From: Elusimicrobiaceae bacterium | Lineage (GTDB): Bacteria; Elusimicrobiota; Elusimicrobia; Elusimicrobiales; Elusimicrobiaceae | NCBI GenBank assembly: GCA_017961585.1 | Contig: JAGCWX010000020.1 | Span: 1 to 64,000, forward strand | Reading direction: 5' to 3' | DNA: 64,000 nt | Part shown: positions 27,232 through 35,620 of the stretch, one piece after another | How positions within the stretch are numbered: the first letter of the stretch is position 1 | Layout of the letters: each line of letters begins with the position of its first letter | Translations under genes and position numbers: made by a program | Notes under the pieces: generated by a model | The model's database searches: none | What the model was told of the DNA's origin: nothing | The model's input: the letters and a program-made list of their open reading frames with translations, nothing else

Positions 27232-28996
27232 TTTTCAGTCTCCTAAAGCGTTCTATATGAACGGCCAAAAGCTGAATATCCGCCGGGGTTACCCCGGGGA
27301 TACGGCTAGCTTGCCCCAAAGTTTGTGGTTTAACTTCCCGTAGTTTTTGGGCACTTTCAAACAAAAGCCCTTTTACGGAAGCAGGGTCAAATCCTGCGGG
27401 TATTTTAACGTGTTCCATTTCGGTTAATTTTTGTGCATCTTTCACGTTACGCTCAAAATAACCGGCATATTTTTCTTGCACAGCGGCGTAATGTTGTGCC
27501 TTTTGCAAAGACCACGGTCCCAAATCCTCCGCCGAAGTAATTTTTTTACCGGCACAAAGTTCCTGGCACAAATGCCGATAATTTTCAAATGCTGTTTTGT
27601 ATTTTGCGTCTACCAACCCCAACGACAAACCGTACGGAGTAAGGCGCAAGTCCGCATTGTCATTACGCAGCAAGATACGATATTCCGCCCGGGAAGTAAA
27701 CATCCGGTACGGTTCATTAACCCCGCGGGTAACTAAATCATCAATCAGCACTCCAATGTATGCTTCATCTCTACGCAGGACAAACGGTTCCTGCTCCTGC
27801 ACCCAACGGGCTGCATTGATACCGGCTAGTAGCCCTTGTCCACCGGCCTCTTCGTAACCCGTGGTTCCGTTGATTTGTCCGGCTAAAAACAATCCGGGCA
27901 CTTGTTTATGCTGCAAAGAAGGATACAAATCGCGCGGGTCGGAAAAATCATACTCCACAGCATATCCCGGGCGTGTGATAGAGGCCTTCTCCATCCCGGG
28001 CACAGAGGCAATTAACGCACGCTGCACATCTTCGGGCATGCTGGTTGAAAAGCCCTGGATATAATATTCTTCCGTGTGGAAACCTTCCGGTTCTAAAAAT
28101 AACGGGTGTGAAGTAACTTCCGGGAATTTTTTAATTTTATCTTCTACGGAAGGGCAATAGCGCGGCCCCTGGCTATGGATATTGCCACCATACAAAGCGG
28201 AACGCTGGAAATTCTCGCGCAGGATTTTATCGGTTGCCAACGTGGTATGCGTAATAAAGCACTGGCCGAAGGTTCTATTTTCGTGCAACGAGCTTTGTGT
28301 AAAGTGACTCATACGCCAGGGTGGATTATCGCTAGGTTGCGGCCGAAACTGCGTAAAATCCAACCCGCGCGCGTTGATACGCATGGGGGTTCCCGTCTTA
28401 AAGCGCCGAATCTGCAGCCCCAATTCTTCGCGCAAGTTTTTGGAAAGCTCATTAGACGGCATATCATTATACCGCCCGCCGGGGGTCATCACCGTGCCGA
28501 TATGAATGGTGCCGGCCAAAAAGGTACCTGTAGTTAAAATAACGGCCCGGGTATGATAGAAAGTATTACGCAAGGTAAGCACGCCTTCCACCGCCGTATC
28601 GGAAGTGACTATTTTTACCGCTTCATCTTGCATAATATCCAAGTTGGGTTGTTTCTCTAAAGCGTGTTTGAAAGCAAATTGATATATTTTTTTATCACAC
28701 TGCACCCGTGGCGAGTGGACCGCCGGGCCTTTGCCGGTATTTAGCATATGATAGTGCAGGGCCGCAATATCGGTAATTTTACCCATTTCGCCGCCTAAAG
28801 CATCTATTTCCCGTACAATTTGCCCTTTGGCAATGCCGCCAATGGACGGATTGCAAGACATCTGCGCAATGGTATCTAAATTTTGCGTTAAAAGCAGGGT
28901 GCGCGCCCCTAACCGTGCACTGGCCAAGGCCGCTTCACAGCCGGCGTGTCCGCCCCCTATCACAATTACATCATACTGAGTCGTGCAAACAAACAT
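27209..28996 (-). CDS. mnmG: tRNA uridine 5-carboxymethylaminomethyl modification enzyme MnmG
   Basis: A 595-residue FAD enzyme that with MnmE modifies U34 of certain tRNAs. The FAD-binding motif VIGGGHAGCEAA is at residues 12-23, followed by MSCNPSIGGIAKGQ, TGTFL, and the GQINGTTGYEEAGGQG signature. The C-terminal helical domain is complete (IPGVTPADIQLL). It starts at the base after the mnmE stop. Confidence 0.97.
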   Translation of the reverse strand: MFVCTTQYDVIVIGGGHAGCEAALASARLGARTLLLTQNLDTIAQMSCNPSIGGIAKGQIVREIDALGGEMGKITDIAALHYHMLNTGKGPAVHSPRVQCDKKIYQFAFKHALEKQPNLDIMQDEAVKIVTSDTAVEGVLTLRNTFYHTRAVILTTGTFLAGTIHIGTVMTPGGRYNDMPSNELSKNLREELGLQIRRFKTGTPMRINARGLDFTQFRPQPSDNPPWRMSHFTQSSLHENRTFGQCFITHTTLATDKILRENFQRSALYGGNIHSQGPRYCPSVEDKIKKFPEVTSHPLFLEPEGFHTEEYYIQGFSTSMPEDVQRALIASVPGMEKASITRPGYAVEYDFSDPRDLYPSLQHKQVPGLFLAGQINGTTGYEEAGGQGLLAGINAARWVQEQEPFVLRRDEAYIGVLIDDLVTRGVNEPYRMFTSRAEYRILLRNDNADLRLTPYGLSLGLVDAKYKTAFENYRHLCQELCAGKKITSAEDLGPWSLQKAQHYAAVQEKYAGYFERNVKDAQKLTEMEHVKIPAGFDPASVKGLLFESAQKLREVKPQTLGQASRIPGVTPADIQLLAVHIERFRRLKNATQKAS

Positions 28997-30349
28997 TTAT
29001 TTACCCATACAAAATTTTGAAAATATAATTCCCAATACATCATCGGGGGTTACTTCCCCCAATAAATCTTGCAGATAGAACAAGGCCTTGCGTAGATGTT
29101 CAGCCAAAAATTCTCCGCCGCTGTTTACCTTCAACAGGGCTTCTTCCAAATCGGTTTGCGCACGCAGCAAGGCCTCATAATGGCGCAAATTAGAAATTAA
29201 AATTCCGTCTTCACTTTCGGCATGAGTCATTTGTTCTACTAAAGCATTTTTTAGTTCCGCTACCCCTTGCCCTGTTTTGCAAGAAATAGCAAAAGGAGTA
29301 AGCCCTTTCAAATCGGCGGGCAAATCCAAGGGAGCCACCGTTCGGTCCATTTTATTGCGCACCAAAAGGATCCGTTTATTTTGCTGTTTAATTTGCTGCC
29401 ACAACGTTTCTTCCGCCGCGCTTAAACTTAATGAACCGTCCGTCACCCACACGATAACATCAGCATTTTCCATGGCACGCACGCTGCGGCGCATTCCTTC
29501 CTGCTCCGCTACATCCACGGCGTGATCGCGGATACCTGCCGTATCCGTCAAAATCACTTTTTGCCCGTTGATATCCAGTATTTCTTCTACCGTATCGCGG
29601 GTAGTGCCGGCCGCCTCGGTTACAATAGCGCGGTCAAAACCTACCAACGCATTGAGCAAGCTGGATTTTCCGCTGTTGGGCACCCCCACCAGAGCTACTT
29701 TTAACCCGTCTTTAATCAAGCGGCCGACGGAAAATGTAGCCGCCAATGCTTGGATATGGGTTAAAACGATTTGAATTTGCTGCGTAATAAACGGCCCTTC
29801 CAGCGGAGCCATCTCTTCATCCACGTCATCCAAACGCACTTCTATCTGAGCCAACAATTCAGCCAACGTTTGTTTCATTTCCTGCAAACGTTTAGACAGT
29901 TTCCCTTCTAAAGAGCCCATAGCCAGCCGGTGCGCCGCTTTATTTCCGGCAGCAATTACATCACAAATGCCTTGAGCTTCAATCAAATCCAATTTCCCGT
30001 TGAGAAACGCCCGTTGCGAAAATTCCCCCCGCTTAGCCGGGCGCGCGCCGTAAGCACATAAAATTTCCAACAGCCGGCCCTTGATATAGTCCGACCCGTG
30101 CACAGCAAATTCCACCACATCCTGCCCAGTAAACGAAGCCGGCGCCGCGAAATAAGTAACCAGGGCCTTATCCAATATCTCTGCGCCGTCTAAAAGGGTG
30201 CAAAAATACTGATGCCGCGGCTCCCACGCACGCGCGCGCGATACAACCCTGTTTAAAATTTCCAGGGATTTCGGGCCGGACACACGCACCACCGCCACTG
30301 CCCCACGGGCTGGGCCGGTAGCAACTGCACAAATCGTATCGGATAGCAT
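28997..30349 (-). CDS. mnmE: tRNA modification GTPase MnmE
   Basis: A 450-residue GTPase. The N-terminal tetrahydrofolate-binding domain is followed by a helical domain and an inserted G domain with G1 GVPNSGKSS, G3 DTAG and G4 NKMD. The C-terminus is CMGK, matching the conserved C(I/L/M)GK ending. It heads the leftward cluster that runs to murG. TAAAAT lies 8 bp before the ATG and there is no ribosome-binding site, so the transcript is nearly leaderless. Confidence 0.96.
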   Translation of the reverse strand: MLSDTICAVATGPARGAVAVVRVSGPKSLEILNRVVSRARAWEPRHQYFCTLLDGAEILDKALVTYFAAPASFTGQDVVEFAVHGSDYIKGRLLEILCAYGARPAKRGEFSQRAFLNGKLDLIEAQGICDVIAAGNKAAHRLAMGSLEGKLSKRLQEMKQTLAELLAQIEVRLDDVDEEMAPLEGPFITQQIQIVLTHIQALAATFSVGRLIKDGLKVALVGVPNSGKSSLLNALVGFDRAIVTEAAGTTRDTVEEILDINGQKVILTDTAGIRDHAVDVAEQEGMRRSVRAMENADVIVWVTDGSLSLSAAEETLWQQIKQQNKRILLVRNKMDRTVAPLDLPADLKGLTPFAISCKTGQGVAELKNALVEQMTHAESEDGILISNLRHYEALLRAQTDLEEALLKVNSGGEFLAEHLRKALFYLQDLLGEVTPDDVLGIIFSKFCMGK

Positions 30350-30390
30350 ATAGTTATATTTTACTAATTTTAGAACGCGCGCGCACGAAA

Positions 30391-30421
30391 CAAAAAACCC
30401 CGCCCTAGGGCGGGGTTTGCA
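30391..30421 (-). terminator. Intrinsic terminator of the acidic exported protein gene
   Basis: Ten-bp stem AACCCCGCCC / GGGCGGGGTT with a two-base loop and a T-run on the minus strand, between the 30486 gene and the mnmE start. Confidence 0.9.
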
Positions 30422-30485
30422 GTCAAAAGACAGGTTTATGCACTTTGTATGAATTTACTGGGTCTCTTCCAGTGGCACTTTTGTT

Positions 30486-31736
30486 TTATTTTGTTTTACT
30501 TGCTTTCTTTTTCTTGGGGGTGTGCCACTTTCTTACCAAGTGTTTTTGTTGGTCCGGGGTGAGACTCTCCCAATATTTTTGTGCTTCATAATCCAAGGAT
30601 CTTTCGCGTGCAGGCCCATTTTCTACTTCTTCCATCAAGGCGGCGTTTTGCGGGTCTTTTACTGCCAATTCAGCGGCCCGCTTTTCCACGCGCACGTTCC
30701 ACTGAACGCTGCTCATCTTCTTTTCCAAAAGATAGATACGAACATGTTTTTCATCATTGGCGTTTAAGGTACCGGCCCGGTCATCTTCCAAGCTATTTTG
30801 GGCAAATTCGGCCATAATGCTCCAGGTGCTAAAAGCATTACCCTGCCCGTATTTTGACACACGAATAAGATCCGGGGTATTGGCATCATATTCTTCACCG
30901 GGCATCAAAATAGCACGCGTTTTAAAGAAGTTATACATATTCTTGTAGAGGGTAAGGATGTCCGGATTGACTTCTACCAATTTGTTAAAAGTATCTTCAT
31001 CCAACAAGAGTAGCAAGAACGGCTTCTTTACCTCAATGGCAATCGCTAACCCGGCCAACGTTAATTTGGTCATTTTGTCAAACGAGTGTTTACGCGCTGC
31101 ATTTTCAAGGTTTTGGACAAGTTCATCGCTGAGGTTTTCAACTACATCATCCACGCTACCTATGTGGGCTTCTAAATTAACACGCAGGGGTTTAGTTAAA
31201 GAATTTACCCCGGAACACGCCATCCGCAAACGACGGAAAAAGCTCATATCCCGGTACGTTAATTTCAGCCCCGTTTTCCAGTTTACATCCCGCACAAAGG
31301 TTAGGAATGCTTCTTGCACATCTTCAAAATCTGTTGATCCGTCAAAATCAACATCTTTGAGGTTTTCGTGCTTTTCCCGCGTATAGCCGGATTCATCATC
31401 CTTTCCAAAAAGAGCTTGCAAGAGTTGTTGGGATCCTTTGATCGTGTTGGGGTCAACACCGTCGCCTCCTTGGTCCGAGTTGGTATCATCCCCCTCAGGG
31501 TTATCGTCATCCTTCACACCGGGTTTATCATCGTCATTTACACTCGGTTTATCGTCGTCTTCATCTCCGGGTGGATCATCCGGCAGACCTACCAAACTCA
31601 TTAAGCGTTGGGCAGAGCGGCAATCCGTTGCTTCTACAACCAATTGGCCATTATCGGTACGGTAAAAATTTACCGCTGCATGTGCAGGCATTCCAATAAG
31701 GCAAATGCCTACAAGTAGCATTCCTATTTTCTTCAT
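30486..31736 (-). CDS. Exported acidic protein with EF-hand-like motif
   Basis: The ATG at 31736 is chosen for its GAGAGG ribosome-binding site (a GTG six bases earlier is less likely). A signal peptide (IGMLLVGICLIGMPAHA) leads to a short domain, then an Asp-rich tract of about 45 residues (repeats of DDDKPG type, residues 55-100), then DVDFDGSTDFED, which matches a calcium-binding EF-hand/dockerin loop. The remaining 280 residues are helical with a basic KKKKASKTK tail. Calcium binding is inference. It is divergent from the serine-protease-like gene at 31884, and the two share regulatory boxes. Confidence 0.65.
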   Translation of the reverse strand: MKKIGMLLVGICLIGMPAHAAVNFYRTDNGQLVVEATDCRSAQRLMSLVGLPDDPPGDEDDDKPSVNDDDKPGVKDDDNPEGDDTNSDQGGDGVDPNTIKGSQQLLQALFGKDDESGYTREKHENLKDVDFDGSTDFEDVQEAFLTFVRDVNWKTGLKLTYRDMSFFRRLRMACSGVNSLTKPLRVNLEAHIGSVDDVVENLSDELVQNLENAARKHSFDKMTKLTLAGLAIAIEVKKPFLLLLLDEDTFNKLVEVNPDILTLYKNMYNFFKTRAILMPGEEYDANTPDLIRVSKYGQGNAFSTWSIMAEFAQNSLEDDRAGTLNANDEKHVRIYLLEKKMSSVQWNVRVEKRAAELAVKDPQNAALMEEVENGPARERSLDYEAQKYWESLTPDQQKHLVRKWHTPKKKKASKTK

Positions 31737-31769
31737 ACACACCTCTCTGTGATGGTTAAATACTCTTTC

Positions 31770-31847
31770 ATTATAAATAATTTTTTAAAAGACAAAATGG
31801 GCCAAAAGGCCTAATTTTGTCAAAACAAAGACCTAGGACTTAAGACC
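31770..31847 (-). promoter_or_regulatory. Two-box promoter element E
   Basis: Minus strand: distal box GGTCTTAAGTCC (31836-31847), 24 bp holding a half-box GGTCTTTG, proximal box GGCCTTTTGGCC (31800-31811), 24 bp, and -10 TATAAT (31770-31775). The distal box here is the proximal box of divergent element F. Confidence 0.75.
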
Positions 31848-31877
31848 CTGGTCAAGCAAACTAAAACAGGTTATAAT
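31800..31877 (+). promoter_or_regulatory. Two-box promoter element F
   Basis: Distal GGCCAAAAGGCC (31800-31811), 24 bp, proximal GGACTTAAGACC (31836-31847), 24 bp starting CTGG, -10 TATAAT (31872-31877). The -10 is exactly 6 bp before the ATG at 31884, so the message is predicted to be leaderless. Confidence 0.8.
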
Positions 31878-31883
31878 GATAGT

Positions 31884-32978
31884 ATGAAAATATTTTTAAG
31901 TGCCTTAATGATCGTTTTGTGTGGGCTCCCTTTGCATGCGCAGCGTATCAAAAAGCCGCGTGTACCCAAAGTGCCCTCAAAAGCAGTGTCCTTGCAACGC
32001 GGATTACAAAATAAAATTCGCTTACCCGTTAAACCCGCTGTCCAAGCAACAAGATTCGTCCCGCTTAAACCGGCAGAAATTTTTGATCTTTCCCGCCCGG
32101 CTGCCTTTCGCGCACCTACCCCGGCCAACAATTCATTTTCAGGCACAATTTTTAAAGTTCAACGCAACGGGAAAACCGAAATTTTTGGAGCCGTGGCCGT
32201 TCACGCCTTGTTGGATGAATATCTCACCCCCGGTTCTTTGGGAAAGAATTTTCAGGCATTGGTTCAAATGGACGAAAAAATCACCGCACTTCCCGTAGAA
32301 GTCGTTCAGCTTTCCTCTGCCAAGGCCCTGGATATTGCCCTGATTAAATTCCGTCCGCAAGATGAACCCTTGTTGCGGCCGCTTAGTTTGGAAAGTGCTT
32401 CTCCATCCCCGGGGAATTTTCTCTACGCCCAAGGTTTTGCGCGCAACGAACTGTTGCAAGAGGAAATTATGCTTCGTCCGCGCACATCCTCGTTGGGGAT
32501 GAGGCAGGCCTCACTCTCGTTTTCCAATATGCAAGCGCGGTTGGGATTTTGCGGCAGCCCGGTAGTTAACGATAAAGCCGAACTTTCCGGCGTGTTTGTA
32601 GGGGTTGGGCGAGAGCCCTACATCGGTTTTATGGCCTCCGCCACGCACTTGGACAAATTGGTACAGGCCTATCACAATCCCGGCAAAGCCCTAGTTGAAA
32701 TCAAGCTGCAAGGCAAAGAACTCTTGCGTCTGCCGGTGGACGAATATGTATCTCAGTTTGAATTATTAGATGAAAACCAACACTTACTGTGGATTGGAAA
32801 CACGTCTCAAAAAATGACTACCACGCCTGTAGAACAGGCCTTGTGGAAAAACCCAAGAACCCGTTATGTACGGTTCACTATTGGGAAAACAACTTGGAAA
32901 GAAGTAAATGGAACGTGGGTAGTCAGCACAAATACAAATTTCCGGTCCGAAACAGTACCCTTTTCCCCCGCAAATTAG
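31884..32978 (+). CDS. Exported trypsin-fold serine protease-like protein
   Basis: A 364-residue protein with a signal peptide (IFLSALMIVLCGLPLHAQ) and a basic linker. Residues 85-260 show the spacing of a chymotrypsin/HtrA fold: His107 in GAVAVHALL, Asp150 in ALDIALIKF (a classic DIAL motif), and Ser225 in GFCGSPVV, where the family usually has GxSGSP or GDSGGP. The final 100 residues form a separate domain with no match I recognise. Cys in place of the residue two before the catalytic Ser is unusual; activity is likely but unproven. The start has no ribosome-binding site. Confidence 0.65.
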   Translation: MKIFLSALMIVLCGLPLHAQRIKKPRVPKVPSKAVSLQRGLQNKIRLPVKPAVQATRFVPLKPAEIFDLSRPAAFRAPTPANNSFSGTIFKVQRNGKTEIFGAVAVHALLDEYLTPGSLGKNFQALVQMDEKITALPVEVVQLSSAKALDIALIKFRPQDEPLLRPLSLESASPSPGNFLYAQGFARNELLQEEIMLRPRTSSLGMRQASLSFSNMQARLGFCGSPVVNDKAELSGVFVGVGREPYIGFMASATHLDKLVQAYHNPGKALVEIKLQGKELLRLPVDEYVSQFELLDENQHLLWIGNTSQKMTTTPVEQALWKNPRTRYVRFTIGKTTWKEVNGTWVVSTNTNFRSETVPFSPAN

Positions 32979-34342
32979 CGCAGTTTGAGGGATAAGTCGT
33001 TCAAATCGGCTACCTCCAGCAAAGACAACTTGCCTAATTTGGCCTTTTCCTGCGGAGTTACCGGAGCACAAAAAGCTTTTTTAAAGCCCAAGCGTTGGGC
33101 TTCTTCCAATCGGCGATCAATCAACGGCACTTTTGCCGCTTGGCCCAAAATACCTACCTCGGCCATAAATACATAATCAAAAGGAATGGCAATATCCTTG
33201 CACGAAGAAATCACCGCCGCACAAATAGCTAAGTCCAGCGCGGGATCTTTTAATTTCACCCCCCCGGCCAAGCTCACATAAATATCCTTATTGTCTAGCG
33301 GCAAGCCGATATGCTTTTCCAGTGCGGCAAACAACACTAGACAACGGTTTAAATCCACCCCGGTAGCTACCCGGCGCGGATAGGGGTAATGCGTGGGTGA
33401 AACCAGGGCTTGAATCTCGGTTAGCAACGGGCGTGCTCCTTCCAAGGCAAGCGAATAAGCCCGGCCTTTGAGGGCCTTATCGCGCGACGATTGAGAAAAA
33501 TATTCACTGGGATTATCCACGGATTCTAAACCGCGCCCCGTCATTTTGAATAGCCCTATTTCCCCCGTAGAACCAAAACGGTTTTTGTGTGGACGCAACA
33601 GGCGCAACACATTATCTTTTTCCGTATCAAAATATAATACGGTGTCTACCATATGCTCTAAAATTTTGGGGCCGGCTAGTTCGCCATCTTTTGTAACGTG
33701 CCCCAAAATAAACGTCATAATACCCAGCGGCTTGCATAAGCGCACTAACTCGCTGGTACATTCGCGCACTTGGGCTACCGTTCCGGCCGAGGAGGTAAAT
33801 TCCGGGTGATAAACTGTTTGGATGGAATCCAAAATCAGTACTTCGGGTTTTACTTGCTGTACTGATTCCACAATTTTTTGAATATCCGTTTCACAATGCA
33901 GGAAAATATTATCCCCTTTCACGCCTAACCGTTCGGCTCGGCCCGAAATTTGATTAACACTTTCCTCACCGGAAATGTAGAGTACTTTTTTATCTTTAGA
34001 AAGTTCGGCCGCCACTTGCAACATCAGCGTACTTTTGCCAATGCCCGGCGCGCCTGCCAACAGGGTTAGCTGCCCCTTTACAAGCCCACCGCCCAGCAGG
34101 CGGTCAAATTCGTTGATATGCGTAAGCAGACGTTCTTCGTGCACGGATTTGCTATCCGCCAGCTTAACTACTTCGCTGGAAAATTCCGTAAAGCTGCGTG
34201 TGCGGGCGGCTGGCTTTTTACTTTCCTGCGCCTTTACTTCTTCCACCAGCGAGTTCCACTCCCCACAGTCCGGGCATTTGCCCGCCCACTTGAGGGATTC
34301 AAACCCGCACTTTTGACACACGAAGACCGTTTTAAATTTCAT
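32975..34342 (-). CDS. radA: DNA repair protein RadA
   Basis: A 455-residue RadA/Sms branch-migration ATPase of homologous recombination. The zinc finger CQKCG...CPDCG is at the N-terminus, followed by the RecA-like core with Walker A GAPGIGKST, the RadA-specific HKNRFGSTGE, and a C-terminal Lon-like domain. It overlaps the divergent-end neighbour by 4 bp at 32975 (convergent with the protease-like gene) and starts at the base of the mlaD stop. Confidence 0.96.
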   Translation of the reverse strand: MKFKTVFVCQKCGFESLKWAGKCPDCGEWNSLVEEVKAQESKKPAARTRSFTEFSSEVVKLADSKSVHEERLLTHINEFDRLLGGGLVKGQLTLLAGAPGIGKSTLMLQVAAELSKDKKVLYISGEESVNQISGRAERLGVKGDNIFLHCETDIQKIVESVQQVKPEVLILDSIQTVYHPEFTSSAGTVAQVRECTSELVRLCKPLGIMTFILGHVTKDGELAGPKILEHMVDTVLYFDTEKDNVLRLLRPHKNRFGSTGEIGLFKMTGRGLESVDNPSEYFSQSSRDKALKGRAYSLALEGARPLLTEIQALVSPTHYPYPRRVATGVDLNRCLVLFAALEKHIGLPLDNKDIYVSLAGGVKLKDPALDLAICAAVISSCKDIAIPFDYVFMAEVGILGQAAKVPLIDRRLEEAQRLGFKKAFCAPVTPQEKAKLGKLSLLEVADLNDLSLKLR

Positions 34343-35616
34343 TATTTCGTCCCTGCCACAGCGGCTAACCCAAAGAAGGAAGAAATATCCTGATCATTGA
34401 AAGCCACATTGGCGCGGATCGCGAAGTTGTTGGTTTCCAGCGCATCCCGTGCCCAGGCCCCCACGGAGAAGTACTTGTTGAAACGGAAGTCCACCCCGTA
34501 GCTGATATTGGGTTTGTCAAACTTTCTTCCATTGATGATACGGTCGCGTCCCCAGTCCGAGAATTCCCCCGTAAAGGTAAAGCGATCCAAGAATTCCACG
34601 TCGTGGAAGGGGCGCAATTCCAGGGCCACCCCGCCCGCTCCGCGGATTAAACCGGCCGAGAATTTGGCCCACTTGTTGTAAAGCCCCAAACGCACATCCA
34701 GTTTATTCTTTTCAATATAGTCTTTGCTATCCAGGGAATCATCTTCATTGCCCAGATTGGCCATCCCCACGTGGTAGAACGTATATCCACTGGGCGTGTA
34801 AATATCAATACCCAAATCGCTGGTAGACAAATTCGGTTCCGGCATGTAGAAGAAATCATAATCCCAATACACTTGGAACCGGCCCATTTTACCCACCACG
34901 GTTCTCACTTCACTCATGGTAGAGCGCAAGTCGGAAACCGTTTGTTTAACTTCTTCTTGCATTTCTTGATCTTTTAACAAACTACCAATAACGCCGTCGC
35001 CCTGGTTAATGCTGGTCAGCAAGGCCGAAAGTTTTTCGGTAGCCACATCCAAATTTTGTACAGAGCTCGTTAAGTACGGGCGCATCGCCGCAATCATTTG
35101 GTTGAGGTTAATGGAAAGTTGGCGCAACTCATTCATAGTTTGATTGAGCTGGGCACCCATTTGTCCGTTATTGTTTACACTGTCTACAAATTCTTTGATA
35201 CTTCCCATGGTTTGGGCAATCATCACATCCATGGGCACATCATTTACCCCATCAACATAAGAATCCGGCGTCAATACGGGAGCCCCCGGGAAACCTTGTA
35301 CTATTTTTAGGTATTTACTGCCGATAATCCCCGTCATGACCACGCTAAATTGGGCCCCTTTGCGGATAGCCACCCCGTCGTGAATTTCGGCTACCACAAT
35401 CACATCTTCGCCTTCTATTTTTATCTTTTTTACTTTTCCTACTTCCACCCCGGCCAATTTGATAGGGGCTTTAACAGGCAAGCCGGACACGTCGTCAAAC
35501 TTAATGTTCAAATCGTACGTGCGCGTGACGGATAATCCGCCCAAAAAGTAGAGTGAAAAGCCAAAGAGAACTAACCCTATGACGGTAAAAATACCTAATT
35601 TTGTTTCTGGTTTCAT
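34342..35616 (-). CDS. mlaD: MCE-domain lipid transport protein with C-terminal barrel-like domain
   Basis: A 424-residue protein. An N-terminal membrane anchor (LGIFTVIGLVLFGFSLYFLGG) is followed by one MCE domain (about 38-115, including VKAPIKLAGVEVGKV), then a long helical/coiled segment, and from about residue 240 an extended region of alternating aromatic/polar strands (VYWDYDFFYMPEP, TFYHVGMANLG, ISYGVDFRFNKYFSVGAWA). The C-terminal region looks like an outer-membrane beta-barrel. Proteobacterial MlaD is much shorter and lacks this; the MlaD of the diderm Firmicute Veillonella is reported to have such a fusion and to bridge the envelope. Operon with mlaE and mlaF. Confidence 0.85.
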   Translation of the reverse strand: MKPETKLGIFTVIGLVLFGFSLYFLGGLSVTRTYDLNIKFDDVSGLPVKAPIKLAGVEVGKVKKIKIEGEDVIVVAEIHDGVAIRKGAQFSVVMTGIIGSKYLKIVQGFPGAPVLTPDSYVDGVNDVPMDVMIAQTMGSIKEFVDSVNNNGQMGAQLNQTMNELRQLSINLNQMIAAMRPYLTSSVQNLDVATEKLSALLTSINQGDGVIGSLLKDQEMQEEVKQTVSDLRSTMSEVRTVVGKMGRFQVYWDYDFFYMPEPNLSTSDLGIDIYTPSGYTFYHVGMANLGNEDDSLDSKDYIEKNKLDVRLGLYNKWAKFSAGLIRGAGGVALELRPFHDVEFLDRFTFTGEFSDWGRDRIINGRKFDKPNISYGVDFRFNKYFSVGAWARDALETNNFAIRANVAFNDQDISSFFGLAAVAGTK

Positions 35617-35620
35617 AATT

